Source: Candidatus Methanophagales archaeon (lineage in GTDB: Archaea; Halobacteriota; Syntropharchaeia; Alkanophagales; Methanospirareceae). Taken from it: a DNA stretch of 38,439 nt. Under the pieces are notes generated by a model, which was not told the origin of the DNA, did no database searches, and saw nothing but the letters and a program-made list of their open reading frames with translations. The DNA is taken from NCBI GenBank assembly GCA_030602585.1, contig JAUVZJ010000017.1, forward strand, positions 1-38,439, written 5' to 3'. This document shows positions 37,475 to 38,439 of this stretch, in pieces (the first letter of the stretch is position 1; each line of letters starts with the position of its first letter). The position numbers were made by a program, and so were the translations under genes.

Positions 37475-38439
37475 TCCTGTTCTAAAACATTTGCAACCTC
37501 TTTCGCAAAATATGTGATTATCAAGTCCGCACCTGCTCTTTTTATCGCTGTTAATCCTTCCATCATCACTTCCTCGCGATTTAAATAGCCCTTCTCCGAT
37601 GCCGCTGTTATCATTGAATACTCGCCACTTACGTTATATGCCGCCAATGGAACGTCAAACCTCGCACGCACCTTAGAAATGATGTCAAGATGAAAAATAG
37701 CGGGTTTTACCATCACGATGTCCGCACCTTCTTTTATGTCAAGTTCCACTTCCCTGAGTGCTTCGCGTGCATTAGAATAATCCAGTTGATAACTGCTCCG
37801 GTCTCCGAATTTGTATCCGGAATCTGCGGCATCGCGGAAAGGACCGTATAAAGCGGAATTGTATTTCGCCGCATAAGACATAATAGCAATCTCAGAGAAG
37901 CCCGCATCGTCGAGTTTCTCCCGTATCGCTTTTACCATCCCATCCATCATTCCGGAAGGCGCTACAATATCCGCACCTGCTTCCGCCTGACTTACTGCTA
38001 TTTTTCCCAGCACTTCCAGTGTAGGATCGTTGAGCACTTCTCCATTCTCTACAAGCCCGCAATGCCCGTGACTTGTATATTCACAAAGACACAAATCGCT
38101 AATAATTACAACGTTCTCCACATCCTTCTTTATCCTTCTAACCGCTCTTTGTATTACTCCTTCTTTATTGAATGCCTCACTTCCCTTTTCATCCTTACTC
38201 GCTGGGATTCCGAACAACAGCACCGATTTTATACCCATCGAATGCGCTTCTAAAACCTCTTTTACCGCTCCTTCTATCGAATATCTATACTGTCCCGGCA
38301 TGGAATTAATCGGTTTTTTATTTTTACCTTCTATGTTCTCGTCAATAAACAACGGGAGAATCAGGTCGTCTGTCGAAAGCCGTGTTTCTCGTATTATCTT
38401 TAACTTTCTCAAACGTCTCATCCTAACCGCTGGGAACAT
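37471..38439 (-). CDS. hemB: Delta-aminolevulinic acid dehydratase (porphobilinogen synthase)
   Basis: 322 aa, complete, with its ATG on the very last bases of the window. It joins two aminolevulinates to porphobilinogen, for tetrapyrroles such as F430, cobalamin and siroheme. MFPAVRMRRLR, the zinc-site DLCLCEYTSHGHCG, APSGMMDGMV, the first Schiff-base-region lysine in SYAAKYNSALYGPFRDAADS, and the catalytic MVKPAIFHLD are all seen. The three-Cys zinc site marks it as a Zn-dependent type. It is cotranscribed with argB. Confidence 0.94.
   Translation of the reverse strand: MFPAVRMRRLRKLKIIRETRLSTDDLILPLFIDENIEGKNKKPINSMPGQYRYSIEGAVKEVLEAHSMGIKSVLLFGIPASKDEKGSEAFNKEGVIQRAVRRIKKDVENVVIISDLCLCEYTSHGHCGLVENGEVLNDPTLEVLGKIAVSQAEAGADIVAPSGMMDGMVKAIREKLDDAGFSEIAIMSYAAKYNSALYGPFRDAADSGYKFGDRSSYQLDYSNAREALREVELDIKEGADIVMVKPAIFHLDIISKVRARFDVPLAAYNVSGEYSMITAASEKGYLNREEVMMEGLTAIKRAGADLIITYFAKEVANVLEQE

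Noticed and set aside
1-38439. Prophage, IS element with transposase, rRNA or tRNA genes
   Set aside because: No capsid, terminase, integrase or complete transposase frame was seen, and no cloverleaf or rRNA-like sequence was recognised on reading either strand.

Overview
The window looks like a near-complete stretch (about fosmid-insert size) of a chromosome from a euryarchaeon of the methanogen / methane-oxidiser / alkane-oxidiser group. The evidence is archaeosine synthase (ArcS), an Lsm protein, NMD3, archaeal-type TruD, an archaeal CDP-alcohol phosphatidyltransferase, BRE/TATA-like promoters, and a block of coenzyme M chemistry: a cysteate synthase-like enzyme, a DUF39/methanogenesis-marker-16-like protein and an HdrC-HdrB fusion. 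An FdhB/FrhB - MvhD - molybdopterin-fold cluster is also present. I favour an ANME-1/Syntrophoarchaeum-like lineage. That assignment is inference; no rRNA, tRNA or mcr gene lies here to fix it.

Layout. 1-3830 (minus): a tiny secreted ORF and a seven-bladed PD40 propeller with an archaeosortase-type tail, then a three-gene unit of two radical SAM enzymes and a cysteine-rich protein. 4070-4723: dephospho-CoA kinase carrying an in-frame repeat. 4833-11479: an accessory island with a 1292-aa SF1 helicase/coiled-coil/nuclease protein, a five-gene operon of small membrane and paralogous soluble proteins, and a divergent membrane/zinc-ribbon protein. 11548-13386: arcS. 13399-15870: three small accessory cassettes (HEPN protein, antitoxin/ParE toxin, unknown 223-aa protein), each preceded by the same promoter-like repeat. 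15985-17088: APH-family kinase. 17256-18761: an HMG-CoA synthase remnant coupled to an AK6-type kinase and a lipid-headgroup synthase. 18811-22683: purE, an HTH regulator, proC, Lsm, and divergent pyrC. 22678-27066: coenzyme M/heterodisulfide operon. 27233-31013: XRE-type regulator, unknown protein, archaeal ATPase, truD. 31164-32843: nmd3, a DUF192 protein with a frame-disrupted upstream zone, and a 52-aa ORF. 33124-36512: redox cluster (MvhD, FdhB, a molybdopterin-fold protein, a 78-aa protein). 36605-38439: argB and hemB.

Two families of short interspersed repeats run through the core genes. One is a palindromic A/T-rich element of about 36-55 nt. It lies in frame inside coaE, in the C-terminal tail of the AK6-type kinase, before two start codons, and after truD. 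The other is a 7-nt-period (ATGCAAA)n tract found only at gene junctions, where it often supplies stop codons, start codons or terminal residues. The strongest candidates for undescribed systems are the radical SAM/Cys-rich cassette, the helicase-nuclease plus membrane-protein island, the common-promoter cassette array, and the ORF-invading repeat.
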